NCBI RefSeq assembly: GCF_905397395.1
Contig: NZ_CAJPVH010000040.1
Coordinates: 1 to 54,445, forward strand
DNA from: Cupriavidus campinensis
Lineage (GTDB): Bacteria > Pseudomonadota > Gammaproteobacteria > Burkholderiales > Burkholderiaceae
DNA length: 54,445 nucleotides
Reading direction: 5' to 3'
The notes beneath the pieces were generated by a model that saw only the letters and a program-made list of their open reading frames with translations, ran no database searches and was not told the origin of the DNA. Positions 8,770-19,316 of this stretch are shown piece after piece. Position numbers and translations under genes: made by a program. Numbering within the stretch: the stretch's first letter is position 1; each line of letters begins with the position of its first letter.

Positions 8770-10167
8770 TCAGGCAGCCGCCAGGCGGCGCAGCACCGTA
8801 TCGCGGCCGAACAGCTCCAGCACCGCGTCGATGCTCGGCGTCTGCAACTGCCCCGCCACCAGCAGGCGCACCGGCATGGCCAGCTTCGGCATCTTCAGGC
8901 CGAACTCGCCCAGCACGGCCTTGAAGGTGGCGTTGATGGCCTCGCGCTTCCACTCGGGCAGTGCGGCCAGTTGCGTGGCCAGCGCCTGCAGCGCCGGGCG
9001 GATCTCGTCGGTCAGGTGCTCGGCGCGCAGCGCGGCGTCCGGCTGCGGCTCGCCACGATAGAACAGCATCGCGGTCTGGGCCACTTCCTTCAGCGTATTG
9101 GCGCGGTCCTTGACCAGCGCAATCACGTCGACCAGGCTCGCGCCTTCCACCTTCCCGCCCAGCGCCTCGATGAACGGGCGCGTCAGCTCGGCCAGGCGGG
9201 CGTTGTCGCCCACCTTGATGTAGTGGTTGTTGAGCCAGGCCAGCTTTTCCGGGTTGTATTGCGCCGGCGACTTGCCCAGGTGCTCAAGATCGAACCATTC
9301 GATGAACTGCTCGCGCGAGAAGATCTCGGCATCGCCATGCGCCCAGCCCAGTCGCGCGAGGTAGTTCAGCACCGCCTCGGGCAGGTAACCTTCGTCGCGG
9401 TAGCCGGTCACGGGCATCGCGCCATGGCGCTTGCTCATCTTCTCGCCCTGCTCGTTCAGCACGGTCGGCAGGTGCGCGTAGACCGGCACGTGGCCCCCCA
9501 TCGCGCGGATGATGTTGATCTGGCGCGGCGTGTTGTTGACGTGGTCATCGCCGCGGATCACGTGGGTGATCTTCATGTCGAGGTCATCCACCACGACGCA
9601 GAAGTTGTACGTGGGCGTGCCGTCCGGGCGGGCGATCACCAGGTCGTCCAGCTCGTCGTTCGAGATCTCGATGCGACCCTTCACGGCGTCTTCCCAGACC
9701 ACGCTGCCGCCGATCGGATTCTTGAAGCGCACCACGGGCTGCACGCCGGCCGGCGGCTCGGGCAGGACCTTGCCGGGCTCGGGGCGCCAGAAGCCGTTGT
9801 AGCGCGGCTTCTCGCCGGCGGCGCGCTGGGCCTCGCGCAGCGCGTCCAGTTCCTCGGTGCTCATGTAGCAGTGGTACGCGAGGCCGGTCTCCAGCATCTG
9901 CTGCACCACCGCGCGGTAGCGGTCCATGCGCTGCATCTGGTAGAACGGACCTTCGTCGATATCCATGTCGAGCCAGGCCATGGACTCCAGAATCACGTCG
10001 ACCGCCTCCTGGGACGACCGCTCGACATCGGTATCCTCGATGCGCAGGATGAAATCGCCCTTCATGCGGCGGGCGAAGGCCCAGGGATAAAGCGCGGAGC
10101 GGATGTTGCCGAGGTGGATGAACCCGGTCGGGCTCGGCGCGAAGCGGGTGCGGACGCGTTGTGTCAT
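8770..10167 (-). CDS. gltX: glutamyl-tRNA synthetase
   Basis: This encodes 465 residues from ATG 10167 ([21 protein letters not shown]). An in-frame TTG five codons upstream is less likely. The class I signatures are clear: the HIGH equivalent HLGN at 18-21 and KMSKR at 243-247. The enzyme charges tRNA-Glu with glutamate. The family zinc-binding cysteine cluster is not evident (only YHCYM remains). It lies directly upstream of two tRNA-Glu-bearing clusters on the same strand, but the promoter at 8622-8649 gives the tRNAs their own start. Confidence 0.97.
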   Translation of the reverse strand: MTQRVRTRFAPSPTGFIHLGNIRSALYPWAFARRMKGDFILRIEDTDVERSSQEAVDVILESMAWLDMDIDEGPFYQMQRMDRYRAVVQQMLETGLAYHCYMSTEELDALREAQRAAGEKPRYNGFWRPEPGKVLPEPPAGVQPVVRFKNPIGGSVVWEDAVKGRIEISNDELDDLVIARPDGTPTYNFCVVVDDLDMKITHVIRGDDHVNNTPRQINIIRAMGGHVPVYAHLPTVLNEQGEKMSKRHGAMPVTGYRDEGYLPEAVLNYLARLGWAHGDAEIFSREQFIEWFDLEHLGKSPAQYNPEKLAWLNNHYIKVGDNARLAELTRPFIEALGGKVEGASLVDVIALVKDRANTLKEVAQTAMLFYRGEPQPDAALRAEHLTDEIRPALQALATQLAALPEWKREAINATFKAVLGEFGLKMPKLAMPVRLLVAGQLQTPSIDAVLELFGRDTVLRRLAAA

Positions 10168-10229
10168 GGCGGAGTGAAACAAAAAGGCCCGCGCATGGCG
10201 GCGCGCAGGCCAGATTCGAGGAATGGCGC

Positions 10230-10235
10230 ATTATA
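10230..10235 (-). promoter_or_regulatory. -10 element upstream of gltX
   Basis: A consensus TATAAT on the minus strand, 62 nt before the gltX ATG. No good -35 lies at the right distance. Confidence 0.45.
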
Positions 10236-10360
10236 CGCCCTGCCCGCCGCCGCTTTTTCGCTACGCGCCGGCAGGAATCATTTATCCTGCCAGCGGTCTG
10301 AAGCCACGGATGCTACCGCGCACGGCGCCGGCATCACTTCCAGTAGATTCCCGTTCCTCG

Positions 10361-11311
10361 ATGAAACGACGCCATTTCCTGGGCGCCTCCGCGGCGATGC
10401 TGCTGGCGGCCTGCTCTACCGGCCCGAAGCCGACCCCCACCCTGCCGAGCCAGCCCGTTGTCACGCCGCCGGTGGCCACGCTGCCACCGCGCCCGGTACG
10501 CATCGGCCTGGCGCTGGGCGGCGGTGCCGCGCGCGGCTTTGCGCATATTGGCGTGATCAAGGCGCTGGAGGCGCAGGGCATCCATGCCGATATCGTCACT
10601 GGCACGAGTGCCGGGTCGGTGGTGGCCGCCCTTTACGCATCCGGCATGGATGGCTTCACGCTGAACAAGCTCGCCCTGACCATGGACGAAGCGGCCATCG
10701 CCGACTGGGCGCTGCCGTTCGGCACCAAGTTCGGCGGCTGGCTCAAGGGCGAGGCGCTCCAGAACTACGTCAACCGGCTGGTCAAGCAGCGCCCCATCGA
10801 ACAGATGAAGCTGCCGCTGGGCATCGTCGCCACCGACCTCAAGACCGGCGAGCGGATCCTGTTCCGGCGCGGCAATACGGGCCAGGCCGTGCGCGCGTCC
10901 AGCAGCGTGCCGGGCGTGTTCCAGCCGGTGTCGATCCAGGGCCATGACTATGTCGATGGCGGGCTGGTGGAGCCGGTGCCGGTGGATGCGGCGCGCGAGA
11001 TGGGCGCCGAGTTCGTGATCGCGGTGAATATCTCGGCCGATCCGTCGAGCCAGAAGAATGGCGGCCAGAGCGGCGTGCTGCTGCAAACCACGGCCATCAT
11101 GGGTCAGTCGATCAACAAGATGGCGCTGGCGCGTGCGGACATTGTGATCCGCCCCGACCTGCCGGACATGAGCGGCAGCGATTTCACAGCGCGCAACCGC
11201 GCGATCCTGGCCGGCGAGCAAGCTACGGCGGCGGTGCTGGCAAGCCTGCGCGACAAGTTGGCCCTCGCCCGTACGCGCCCACTCCCGACCGGGACCGTTG
11301 CCACCCAATAG
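10361..11311 (+). CDS. patatin-like phospholipase, lipoprotein
   Basis: This encodes 316 residues. The lipoprotein signal is MKRRHFLGASAAMLLAAC with the lipidated Cys at 18, followed by a proline-rich linker (22-45) and a patatin domain of the RssA type. Visible catalytic parts are the oxyanion loop GGGAARG (53-59), the nucleophile motif GTSAG with Ser83, and the dyad Asp in DGG (199-201). Patatins hydrolyse acyl esters of phospholipids; here the enzyme would sit in the periplasm, anchored to a membrane. The ATG at 10361 is the only start that places the signal peptide at the N-terminus. Its physiological substrate is unknown. Confidence 0.88.
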   Translation: MKRRHFLGASAAMLLAACSTGPKPTPTLPSQPVVTPPVATLPPRPVRIGLALGGGAARGFAHIGVIKALEAQGIHADIVTGTSAGSVVAALYASGMDGFTLNKLALTMDEAAIADWALPFGTKFGGWLKGEALQNYVNRLVKQRPIEQMKLPLGIVATDLKTGERILFRRGNTGQAVRASSSVPGVFQPVSIQGHDYVDGGLVEPVPVDAAREMGAEFVIAVNISADPSSQKNGGQSGVLLQTTAIMGQSINKMALARADIVIRPDLPDMSGSDFTARNRAILAGEQATAAVLASLRDKLALARTRPLPTGTVATQ

Positions 11312-11407
11312 TGGGGTAAATCGACAATCCTTGTCACGACATCGGCTTGCTTCGTGACAATTCGTGTCACCTCACGTGACGGATCATGTCACCCTTTAGT
11401 GGGGTAT
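11309..11407. repeat. phased TGTCAC array flanked by 10-bp direct repeats
   Basis: TGTCAC or its reverse complement (or a one-base variant) occurs at 11332, 11354, 11365, 11376 and 11387. All are on one 11-bp grid, and they alternate in orientation from 11354 on. TTGTCACGA (11331-11339) and TCGTGACAA (11352-11360) form a perfect 9-bp inverted repeat. The block is bracketed by the direct repeat TAGTGGGGTA at 11309-11318 and 11398-11407; the first copy contains the patatin stop codon. This could be a multi-site operator, a 3' UTR structure or a small insertion. Confidence 0.6.
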
Positions 11408-11435
11408 TTGTCTTATTTGTACTGTTCAAGCCGAT

Positions 11436-11467
11436 AAAAAAGGACTGCCGAGGCAGTCCTTTTTTTG
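11436..11467. terminator. bidirectional terminator between patatin and NlpC/P60 genes
   Basis: The stem AGGACTGC (11441-11448)/GCAGTCCT (11453-11460) has an A run on the left and a T run on the right. It serves the converging genes on both strands. Confidence 0.85.
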
Positions 11468-11484
11468 TCTGGCGAGCAGCCGGG

Positions 11485-12171
11485 TCAGCCGCCGTACAGC
11501 GAGCGGCCCTGGGCGGCTGGGTCGAAGCGCTTGAGCGTCTCGACCATGCTGCCCATGCCGTTGTCGGCTTCGCCGCGCTGGGCATCGTCGATGCGTCGTG
11601 CGCCGTTGTAGCGCGTCACCCAGTAGCTGGCGCGCATGTCGTCCACCCGGATCTTGCTGCCGGTGGACGGCGCGTGCACGAACTTGTTGTCGCCAATATA
11701 GATGCCGACGTGCGAGAACGTATGACGCATGGTATTGAAGAACACCAGGTCACCCGGACGCAGTTCGTTGACCGCCACAGTGGTGCCAACCTTGCTGATT
11801 TCGACAGAGCGACGCGGCAACACGAAGCCGAAGGTGTCGTTGAACACGTAGCGGACAAAGCCGCTGCAGTCCAGGCCGGATTCGGGGCTGTTACCGCCGA
11901 AGCGGTAACGCACGCCAATCAGGCCCAGCGCGTTCATGACCAGGTCGCCAGCCTTGCTGGCAACGTTGCTGGTGGAGTTCATCACCGACGACAGCAAGCC
12001 ACGCTTGCCTTCCGGATGGGCATCCGCGCTCAGTTCCGCGCGGGCATCGATCCGGGCGTCCGGGTCCTTGAACACCGTATCCGCCAGCACTCCATTCGAC
12101 ACAGTCGCACCGCATGCAATGGCAATTCCAATAGCGGCGCGCGCCAGGGAATGAAGTACCGTTCGTTGCAT
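11485..12171 (-). CDS. NlpC/P60 family cysteine peptidase (secreted)
   Basis: This encodes 228 residues with a signal peptide (about 1-30, ending VLADT). After an N-terminal linker comes the C40 domain: RYRFGGNSPESGLDCSGFVRYVF with catalytic Cys102, HVGIYIGD with His154, and FVHAPSTG with His166. These enzymes cut peptidoglycan stem peptides and act in cell wall turnover or daughter cell separation. AGGAGA lies just before the ATG. The C-terminal 45 residues beyond the domain are poorly conserved in character. Confidence 0.9.
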   Translation of the reverse strand: MQRTVLHSLARAAIGIAIACGATVSNGVLADTVFKDPDARIDARAELSADAHPEGKRGLLSSVMNSTSNVASKAGDLVMNALGLIGVRYRFGGNSPESGLDCSGFVRYVFNDTFGFVLPRRSVEISKVGTTVAVNELRPGDLVFFNTMRHTFSHVGIYIGDNKFVHAPSTGSKIRVDDMRASYWVTRYNGARRIDDAQRGEADNGMGSMVETLKRFDPAAQGRSLYGG

Positions 12172-12533
12172 TGGTTCTCCTGATAATCGGATTTATCTGA
12201 CCGGCATGTCAGACATCATTGCCGGACAAACGCTAGACATCAGGGCGGTATGTACGCAAGACATATGCCAGCGCACGGTGCACGATCCGGATGCGTGATT
12301 GACCTTCCCAAAGGTCAGCATGCGACCGACAGACCACCCCCAAAAATAGCCATCGCGGGATGTTAAATGACTGTCATTGTCGTGTCAAAGATGGTTACAA
12401 ATTCGCCCGAAATCGCAGCCAAATCAATGAGCTAGCGTGAAAAACGTATCTTTTTTCTCGTATTCCGCATAACGGCGATGTGATACATCCCGCTGTCATG
12501 TTAGTGCGGCATGCCTGCTGCGCCGCACATCAC
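12172..12533. other. intergenic region upstream of NlpC/P60 gene, with a Pho-box-like repeat
   Basis: About 360 bases between the NlpC/P60 start and the end of the ABC ATPase gene. No protein gene is convincing here. The notable element is a plus-oriented triple repeat on an 11-bp grid: TGTTAA (12361), TGTCAT (12372), TGTCAA (12383). It resembles a PhoB box but points away from the NlpC/P60 gene into sequence without an annotated gene. No clear sigma-70 promoter is seen for the NlpC/P60 gene. Confidence 0.45.
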
Positions 12534-14183
12534 TCAGACGGCCCCCAACTGCGCGGCCGCCATCAGCTTGCGCGTATACGGATGCTGCGGTGCACCGAGT
12601 ACCGTTTCCGTCTCACCGGCCTCCACCACTTCACCGTTTTTCATCACGACCACGCGGTGCGCCATCGCACGGATCACTGCAAGATCATGGCTGATGAACA
12701 GATAGCTGAGGTTGTACTTGTGCTGGAGCTGGGAAAGCAGCGCCAGCACCTGCTGCTGGATCGAGACGTCAAGTGCAGAAGTCGGCTCATCGAGCACCAG
12801 CACCTGCGGCTTCAGGATCAACACGCGGGCAATCGCAATACGTTGCCGCTGGCCGCCCGAGAACTCGTGCGGATAGCGGCCCAGCGCCGTGCGGTCCATC
12901 CCCACCTCGCGCAGGGCCTCGATCACGCGCTCGCGCATCGCCTCGGGCGATAGCCCCGGCTGATGCAGGGCGAGGCCCTCCCCGACGATCTGCTCGATGG
13001 TCATCCGGGGCGACAGCGAGCCGAACGGGTCCTGGAACACCACCTGCATGCGCGACCGCAGCGCACTGCGCTCCTTGTGCGTGCACGCATCGAACGCACG
13101 CCCCAGGAAGCGGATGGCCCCGCTGCTCTTGCGCTGGAGCGCCAGCACCGCGTGGGCCAGCGTGGTCTTGCCAGAGCCAGACTCACCGACGATACCGACC
13201 GTCTCGCCCTCGCGCAGTTGCAGGTTCACGTCCTTCACGGCCACGAACTGCTCCTTCGAGAACCAGCCGGCAAACCCGGCGCGCTTCTTGGCATAGCTGA
13301 CGCAGAGCGCATCGGTCTCCAGCAGCACCGGGGCCAGTGGCACCAGCGGCAGCACCTCGCGGCGCGGGCGGCTGTCGATCAGCTTGCGCGTGTACGGATG
13401 GCGCGGATTGGCAAACACCTCGGCTGTCTCGCCGGACTCCACCAGCACGCCCTTCTCCATTACCCCCACGCGCTGCGCGAACGCACGCACCAGGTTCAGG
13501 TCATGGGTGATCAGCATCACCGCCATGCCGAACTCGGCCTGGAGGTCGCGCAGCAGATCCAGGATCTGGGCGCGGATGGTCACGTCGAGCGCCGTGGTCG
13601 GCTCGTCGGCCAGCAGCAACTTGGGCCGGCAGGCCAGGGCCATGGCGATCATCGCGCGCTGGCGCTGGCCGCCCGACAACTGGTGCGGGAAGCTGTTGAA
13701 CCGGTTGGCGGCGTCGCTGATGCCGGTGCGCTCGAGCAGTGCGATGGCACGGTCGCGCGCGGCGCGGCGGTCCAGGCCTTCGTGCAGCGCCAGCGTCTCC
13801 ACGATCTGGTTGCCGATGGTGTAAAGCGGGTTCAGGGCCGTCATCGGCTCCTGGAAAATCATGGCGATCTCGGACCCGCGGATGCGCCGCATCTCGCGGT
13901 CGGACACGCGCAGCAGGTCCTGGCCCTCGAAGCGGATGGCGCCCTGGTAGTGAGCGTCGCCAACCAGCCGCAGCATGGCCAGCGCGGTCACGGTCTTGCC
14001 CGACCCGGATTCACCGACCAGCGCGTAGCGCTCGCCGGCACGCAGGTCGAAGCTGACCTCGCGCACGGCGCGCGTGGCGTGCTCGCCCTCGCCGAAGGTC
14101 ACGGACAGCCGGTCCACACACATTAGTTGCGTACCGGGCGCCGGCGGGGCCACGGCATCGGGGAACGTTGCAGCGAGGCTCAT
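12534..14183 (-). CDS. yejF: peptide ABC importer, dual ATP-binding protein (YejF-like)
   Basis: This encodes 549 residues containing two complete ABC domains. Walker A GESGSGKT is at 57-64 and 333-340, the signatures LSGGQRQR at 169-176 and FSGGQRQR at 441-448, and Walker B LLLADEPTTALD and LVLDEPTSALD follow. Such double ATPases (DppD plus DppF in one chain) power the YejABEF oligopeptide importer, which in E. coli takes up microcin C. Its ATG overlaps the stop of the upstream permease gene (ATGA at 14180-14183), so the two are translationally coupled. Confidence 0.93.
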   Translation of the reverse strand: MSLAATFPDAVAPPAPGTQLMCVDRLSVTFGEGEHATRAVREVSFDLRAGERYALVGESGSGKTVTALAMLRLVGDAHYQGAIRFEGQDLLRVSDREMRRIRGSEIAMIFQEPMTALNPLYTIGNQIVETLALHEGLDRRAARDRAIALLERTGISDAANRFNSFPHQLSGGQRQRAMIAMALACRPKLLLADEPTTALDVTIRAQILDLLRDLQAEFGMAVMLITHDLNLVRAFAQRVGVMEKGVLVESGETAEVFANPRHPYTRKLIDSRPRREVLPLVPLAPVLLETDALCVSYAKKRAGFAGWFSKEQFVAVKDVNLQLREGETVGIVGESGSGKTTLAHAVLALQRKSSGAIRFLGRAFDACTHKERSALRSRMQVVFQDPFGSLSPRMTIEQIVGEGLALHQPGLSPEAMRERVIEALREVGMDRTALGRYPHEFSGGQRQRIAIARVLILKPQVLVLDEPTSALDVSIQQQVLALLSQLQHKYNLSYLFISHDLAVIRAMAHRVVVMKNGEVVEAGETETVLGAPQHPYTRKLMAAAQLGAV

Positions 14184-15310
14184 TGCACGGCCTCCGCGGC
14201 AGGACTTCCCGCAGGCGCCTTAGGCTCCACACGGCCACGCAGCTGGGCCAACCCCAGGCGCGTATCGAACGCATCGCGCAGCGCATCGCCCATAAAGGTC
14301 AGCAGCAGCAGCGTGATGACGAGCACCGCGAACGTGGACAGCGAAATCCACCAGGCATCGAGGTTGCCCTTGCCCTGCGCCAGCAACTCGCCCAGGCTTG
14401 GCGTCGTCGGCGGCACGCCCAGGCCCAGGAAGTCGAGGCTGGTCAGCGCCAGGATGGCTGCGCTCATCCGGAACGGCAGGAAGGTAATCACCGGCGTCAG
14501 GCTGTTCGGCAGGATATGGCGCCACATGATCTGAACGTTGGACAGGCCCAGCGCGCGTGCTGCCTTCACATAGTCGAGCGAGCGGTTGCGGTAGAACTCG
14601 GCCCGCACGTAGTCGGACAGCCCCATCCAGCCGAACAGTGACAGCAGGATGATCAGCAGCGCCAGGCTCGGCTCGAAGATCGACGCGAAGATGATCAGCA
14701 GGTACAGCTCTGGCATCGAGCTCCAGATCTCGATCGCACGCTGCGAGAACAGGTCGAAACGCCCGCCGAAGAAGCCCATCAGCGCGCCGGTGAGCGTGCC
14801 GACCAGTACGCCGATGATCGTCAGCGCCATGCCGAACAGCACGGACACGCGGAAACCGTAGATCAGCCGCGCCAGCACGTCACGGCCGCGATCGTCGGTG
14901 CCAAGCCAGTTCTCGGACGACGGCGGCGCCGGATTCGGCTCCTTGGCGAAGTAGTTCAGCGAATCGTAGGAATACTGATTCACAGGAAAAATCGCGAAAT
15001 TGCCATGCGTGGTGATCCGGTCCCGGATAAAGGGATCGAGGTAGTCGGTACGGGTCGGGAAGTCGCCGTCGAACGTGGTTTCCGGGTAGACCTTAACGAT
15101 CGGGAAGTAGTATTCGCCCTTGTAGCGCACCACCAGTGGGCGGTCGCTCGACAGCACCTCGGCGCACAGGCTCAGGACGAAGATCACCACGAACAGGATC
15201 AGGCTCCAGTAGCCCAGCCGGTTGCGACGAAAGCGTTGCCACGCGCGCTGGCGCGGCGACGGCGAGTGCGGCAGCCCGTTGGGCACCGCGCCGTGGGAGA
15301 GTATGCTCAT
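14180..15310 (-). CDS. yejE: peptide ABC importer permease (YejE-like)
   Basis: This encodes 376 residues. An N-terminal helix (about 32-52) is followed by a large periplasmic insert (about 55-145) typical of YejE, then five membrane helices. The EAA-like loop, ARALGLSNVQIMWRHILPNSL, contacts the ATPase. Its ATG overlaps the stop of the preceding permease by 4 nt, and its own stop overlaps the ATPase gene start, so the operon is tightly coupled. Confidence 0.93.
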   Translation of the reverse strand: MSILSHGAVPNGLPHSPSPRQRAWQRFRRNRLGYWSLILFVVIFVLSLCAEVLSSDRPLVVRYKGEYYFPIVKVYPETTFDGDFPTRTDYLDPFIRDRITTHGNFAIFPVNQYSYDSLNYFAKEPNPAPPSSENWLGTDDRGRDVLARLIYGFRVSVLFGMALTIIGVLVGTLTGALMGFFGGRFDLFSQRAIEIWSSMPELYLLIIFASIFEPSLALLIILLSLFGWMGLSDYVRAEFYRNRSLDYVKAARALGLSNVQIMWRHILPNSLTPVITFLPFRMSAAILALTSLDFLGLGVPPTTPSLGELLAQGKGNLDAWWISLSTFAVLVITLLLLTFMGDALRDAFDTRLGLAQLRGRVEPKAPAGSPAAEAVQ

Positions 15311-16356
15311 CGGTGCATGCCCTCAAAGTGAATGCGCGGGTCAACCATCACGTAGCAGACATCCGAAATCAGGCGCGTGACGAGCCCGATCAGCGTGAAC
15401 AGGTAGAGCGTGCCGAGCACAACCGGGTAGTCGCGGCGCAGCACGGCTTCATAGGACAACAGGCCCAGCCCGTCGAGCGAAAACAGCGTCTCGATCAGCA
15501 GCGAACCGGTGAAGAACGCGCCGATGAACGCCGCCGGAAAGCCGGTAACGAGCGGGATCAACGCATTGCGGAACACGTGCTTCCAGAGCACGCGCCGCTC
15601 CGCCAGGCCCTTGGCCCGTGCAGTCAGCACGTACTGCTTGCGGATTTCCTCCAGGAACGCGTTCTTGGTCAGCATGGTGATGACGGCGAAGCTGCCCACC
15701 ACCGACGCCGTGATCGGCAGCACCAGGTGCCAGAGATAGTCCATCACCTTGCCCATCAGCGTGAGCTGGTCCCAGTTGTCAGAGGTCAGCCCGCGCAGCG
15801 GAAACCACTGGACGAACGTGCCGCCACCGAACAGCACCAGCAGCAGCACCCCGAGCACGAAGCCCGGTATCGCGTAGCCCACCAGCACGATCATGCTGCT
15901 GATGACATCGAAACGACTGCCCGCCCGGATCGCCTTCGAGATCCCGAGCGGGACCGATATCAGATAAGTCAGAAAAAACGTCCAGAGCCCGAGGCTGATC
16001 GACACCGGCAGTTTCGACTTCACCAGTTCCCAGACGCTGCGGTGCTGGAAGTAGCTCTGGCCCAGGTCGAACTGGGCGAAGCGCTTCAGCATCATGAAAT
16101 AGCGCTCGATCGGCGGCTTGTCAAAGCCGTAGAGCGCCTGGATTTCCTTGATCTTGTCCGGGTCCACGCCGCGCCGGCCGCGGTATTCCGCCCCGCCGCC
16201 GCTGGCCTCCCCGCCGCCGCCACGGCCCTTGAGTTCGAGCATCATCTGCTCCACCGGGCCGCCCGGCACGAACTGGATCACGACGAAAGTCAGCGTGATG
16301 ACCCCGATCAGGGTCGGAATCATCAGCAGGATGCGTTTGAGCAGGTAGGCAATCAT
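15307..16356 (-). CDS. yejB: peptide ABC importer permease (YejB-like)
   Basis: This encodes 349 residues of the DppB/OppB type. The first helix ([33 protein letters not shown]) and the EAA-like segment [23 protein letters not shown] are visible. Residues 43-60 form a glycine- and glutamate-rich low-complexity loop ([12 protein letters not shown]) in the periplasmic insert. It pairs with the YejE-like subunit. The gap to the upstream binding-protein gene is 25 nt. Confidence 0.93.
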   Translation of the reverse strand: MIAYLLKRILLMIPTLIGVITLTFVVIQFVPGGPVEQMMLELKGRGGGGEASGGGAEYRGRRGVDPDKIKEIQALYGFDKPPIERYFMMLKRFAQFDLGQSYFQHRSVWELVKSKLPVSISLGLWTFFLTYLISVPLGISKAIRAGSRFDVISSMIVLVGYAIPGFVLGVLLLVLFGGGTFVQWFPLRGLTSDNWDQLTLMGKVMDYLWHLVLPITASVVGSFAVITMLTKNAFLEEIRKQYVLTARAKGLAERRVLWKHVFRNALIPLVTGFPAAFIGAFFTGSLLIETLFSLDGLGLLSYEAVLRRDYPVVLGTLYLFTLIGLVTRLISDVCYVMVDPRIHFEGMHR

Positions 16357-16381
16357 GCGCGTCCGGGTTCCGTCAATGCCG

Positions 16382-18286
16382 TCATTGGGTCTTCGGCGTC
16401 AGATCGTTCCGCCACCAGTTGGAGAGGATCCAGCCCTCCGCCGTATAGAAGTACGGCAGGCGGGTCGGGTAGGACATCGTCTTGCGATAGGCCACGCGAT
16501 GCGAGGCACTGTACCAGTTCGGCACGATGTAGTACCCGTGCATCAGCACGCGGTCCAGCGCACGGCCCGCCGTGACGAGTTCGTCTCGGGTGTGCGCGTG
16601 CAGCACGTGGTCCACCAGCTTGTCGATGGCCGGCGATTTCACGCCGAACAGGTTGTCCGAGCCAGGCGTGGTCGCGGCCTCGGTCGTGAAGCGGTCGCGC
16701 AGCTCGTTGCCGGGGCTTTGCGAGTCCGGGAAGCGGATCGACACCATGTCGAAGTCGAAATCCTCCAGGCGCTTCTGATACAGGGCGAAGTCGGTGGTGC
16801 GCTGGTGCACCTCGATGCCGAGTTTCTCCAGATTGCGCACATAGGTGGTGATCACCCGGCTCATCGCCCCGCCGTCATCGAGGAATTCGAACACCAGCGG
16901 CTCGCGCTTGGCGTTGCGCAGCGCGCCGTCCTCGTAGGTCCAGCCGGCCTGGGCCAGCAGGCGGCGGGCTTCGCGCAGGTTGTCGCGCAGGGAGCGCGGC
17001 GCATTGGTGGTGGGTTGCACCACATCGAGGCCGAACACCTCCGCCGGCAACTGGGCGCGCAGCGGCTCCAGCAGCGCCAGCTCGCCCGGGCCGGGGCGAC
17101 TGTCGAACGTGGCGCTGGCGGCCAGCTCGCTGTTCGAGAACCAGCTGTCCAGCCGCTTGTACGCGCCATAGAACAACTGGCGGTTCAGCCATTCGAAGTC
17201 CAGCGCCAGGATCAGCGCGCGGCGGACGCGCACGTCCTGGAACACCGGTTTGCGCAGGTTCATCACGAAACCCTGCATGCCGGCGCCGTTGCGGTGCGGG
17301 AACTCGGTCTTGATCAGCTCGCCGTTGCGAAAGTGCGTGCCGACATAGCTTTTCGCCCAGTTTTTCGACCGATACTCGACGATGGCATCGAATTCGCCGG
17401 CCTTGAACGCCTCCAGCTTGGCCGTCTCGTCCTTATAGAGCCGGTAGACCACGCGACCGAAGTTGAACGTGCCGCGCCGCACGGCCAGATCCTTGCCCCA
17501 ATAGCTCGGATTGCGCTTGAAATTGATACCGCGGCCGGCGTCATAGCGTTCGATGACGTAGGGGCCGCTGGTGATGGGTTCCTCGAAGGTCAGCTTGTCG
17601 AACGGCACCTTGGCGGTCCATTTCTTCGAGAACACGGGCAACGAGCCGACGATCAGCGGCAATTCCGTGTTGCGCTGCTTGAAGTCGAAGCGCACGGTGC
17701 GCTCGCCGGTCACGACCACGGCCTTCACGTCGGTACACATGCTGCGGTAGCCAGGGCTGGCCGCCTTGCTCATCAGCATGTCGTACGAGTACTTGACGTC
17801 CGCGGCCGTGACCGGATCGCCATTGGTGAAGCGCGCCTCGGGCCGGATGTGGAAGGTGACGGACAGCGCGTCGGGCGCCACGGTAACGTCATCGGCCAGC
17901 AGGCCATAGGCGCTGGCAGTTTCGTCCGCGCTGCTGATCAGCAGCGACTCGAACATCAGCGCGTTCAAGCCGGGCGCCGCGGTGCCCTTGAGCGTGAACG
18001 GATTGAATTTGTCGAAGCTCGTGCGTCGGTCGGGGTTGGCCAGCGTCAGCGTGCCGCCCTGGGGGGCATCGGGGTTGACGTAGTCGAATTGCTTGAAATC
18101 GGCCGGATACTTGAGGTCGCCGTGCAGGGCAAATCCGTGCGCGGCATGCGCCAATACGGGAAAACCCGAAGCCAGTACGAACATCCACAGCGCCAATGGC
18201 GCCAGCCCCCGCACCTTCTGCAGCAACGCGCCACCACGAAAGCACTGCCCTGCCGCCTGAAGCGGCCAACGTGCGCGAATAGGCAT
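16382..18286 (-). CDS. yejA: peptide ABC importer periplasmic binding protein (YejA-like)
   Basis: This encodes 634 residues and is the first gene of the yejABEF-type operon. The frame stays open for 2.6 kb upstream, antisense to fabI and the ABC-F gene, so the start must be chosen: ATG 18286 has GGAGG 11 nt upstream and gives a signal peptide (hydrophobic core [21 protein letters not shown], cleavage near residue 48). The mature start [29 protein letters not shown] is typical of YejA family 5 solute-binding proteins, as is the [13 protein letters not shown] segment. It delivers oligopeptides to the permease. Its promoter region is shared with divergent fabI. Confidence 0.92.
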   Translation of the reverse strand: MPIRARWPLQAAGQCFRGGALLQKVRGLAPLALWMFVLASGFPVLAHAAHGFALHGDLKYPADFKQFDYVNPDAPQGGTLTLANPDRRTSFDKFNPFTLKGTAAPGLNALMFESLLISSADETASAYGLLADDVTVAPDALSVTFHIRPEARFTNGDPVTAADVKYSYDMLMSKAASPGYRSMCTDVKAVVVTGERTVRFDFKQRNTELPLIVGSLPVFSKKWTAKVPFDKLTFEEPITSGPYVIERYDAGRGINFKRNPSYWGKDLAVRRGTFNFGRVVYRLYKDETAKLEAFKAGEFDAIVEYRSKNWAKSYVGTHFRNGELIKTEFPHRNGAGMQGFVMNLRKPVFQDVRVRRALILALDFEWLNRQLFYGAYKRLDSWFSNSELAASATFDSRPGPGELALLEPLRAQLPAEVFGLDVVQPTTNAPRSLRDNLREARRLLAQAGWTYEDGALRNAKREPLVFEFLDDGGAMSRVITTYVRNLEKLGIEVHQRTTDFALYQKRLEDFDFDMVSIRFPDSQSPGNELRDRFTTEAATTPGSDNLFGVKSPAIDKLVDHVLHAHTRDELVTAGRALDRVLMHGYYIVPNWYSASHRVAYRKTMSYPTRLPYFYTAEGWILSNWWRNDLTPKTQ

Positions 18287-18502
18287 CCCGTTGCAGACCT
18301 CCACTCTGACCTGGACATGCCCGGCGTCTTGTGGCCGGGCGAAGTTGTGCGACAATTTTACATGCGTCCGGGTGGCTCCCAGCCATCCGGACATTCCCTC
18401 TACGCGGCGCAACAAACTGCGGGGAACTTTACCCGTCGTGCACCGGCCCCGGGGCCGAGCATGAAACATGCCCGCCCCACCCTCACATATCTTGGAGAAC
18501 TT

Positions 18503-19288
18503 ATGGGATTTCTGGCAGGTAAGCGGATCCTGATCACCGGCTTGCTGTCCAACCGCTCGATCGCCTATGGCATCGCCTCCGCGTGCAAGCGCGAGGGCGC
18601 CGAGCTGGCCTTCACCTATGTCGGCGAACGCTTCAAGGACCGCATCAGCGACTTCGCCAAGGAATTCGGCTCCGACATGATCTATGAGTGCGACGTGGGC
18701 AGCGATGAGCAGATTACCGCGACTTTCGCCGCGCTGGGGCAGCGTTGGGAAAAATTCGACGGTTTGGTGCATTCGATCGGCTTCGCGCCGCGCGAAGCCA
18801 TCGCCGGCAATTTCCTGGACGGGCTGTCGCGCGAAGGCTTCCGCATCGCGCATGACATCTCGGCCTACAGCTTCCCTGCACTGGCCAAGGCCGCGCTGCC
18901 GCTGCTGTCCGACAAGGCATCGCTCCTCACGCTGACCTACCTCGGCGCCGAACGCGTGGTTCCGAACTACAACACCATGGGCCTGGCCAAGGCGTCGCTC
19001 GAGGCAAGCGTGCGCTACCTCGCCGAAGCCGTGGGCGGGCGCGGGATCCGCGCCAACGGCATTTCGGCCGGCCCGATCAAGACGCTGGCTGCGTCCGGCA
19101 TCAAGGACTTCGGCAAGCTTCTCAAGCATTTCGAGGAAGCCGCGCCGCTGCGCCGCAACGTGACGATCGAGGAGGTGGGCAACGTAGCCGCCTTCCTGCT
19201 GTCCGATCTGTCCAGCGGCGTGACGGGCGAGATCACCTATGTCGACGGTGGTTTCAATGTTGTCGGCGCGGGGGGCGTGGGGGAGTAA
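18503..19288 (+). CDS. fabI: enoyl-[acyl-carrier-protein] reductase (NADH)
   Basis: This encodes 261 residues, matching E. coli FabI in length and numbering: NAD-binding start [20 protein letters not shown], Gly93 in HSIGFAPRE, and the catalytic Tyr146, Tyr156 and Lys163 in [19 protein letters not shown]. It catalyses the last reduction in each round of type II fatty acid elongation and is the triclosan target. GGAGA precedes the ATG at good spacing. It is divergent from yejA and ends at a strong terminator. The frame is open far upstream, but the FabI N-terminus fixes the start. Confidence 0.97.
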   Translation: MGFLAGKRILITGLLSNRSIAYGIASACKREGAELAFTYVGERFKDRISDFAKEFGSDMIYECDVGSDEQITATFAALGQRWEKFDGLVHSIGFAPREAIAGNFLDGLSREGFRIAHDISAYSFPALAKAALPLLSDKASLLTLTYLGAERVVPNYNTMGLAKASLEASVRYLAEAVGGRGIRANGISAGPIKTLAASGIKDFGKLLKHFEEAAPLRRNVTIEEVGNVAAFLLSDLSSGVTGEITYVDGGFNVVGAGGVGE

Positions 19289-19316
19289 TCCCGGCACACG
19301 GCCTGCGACCATGGAG

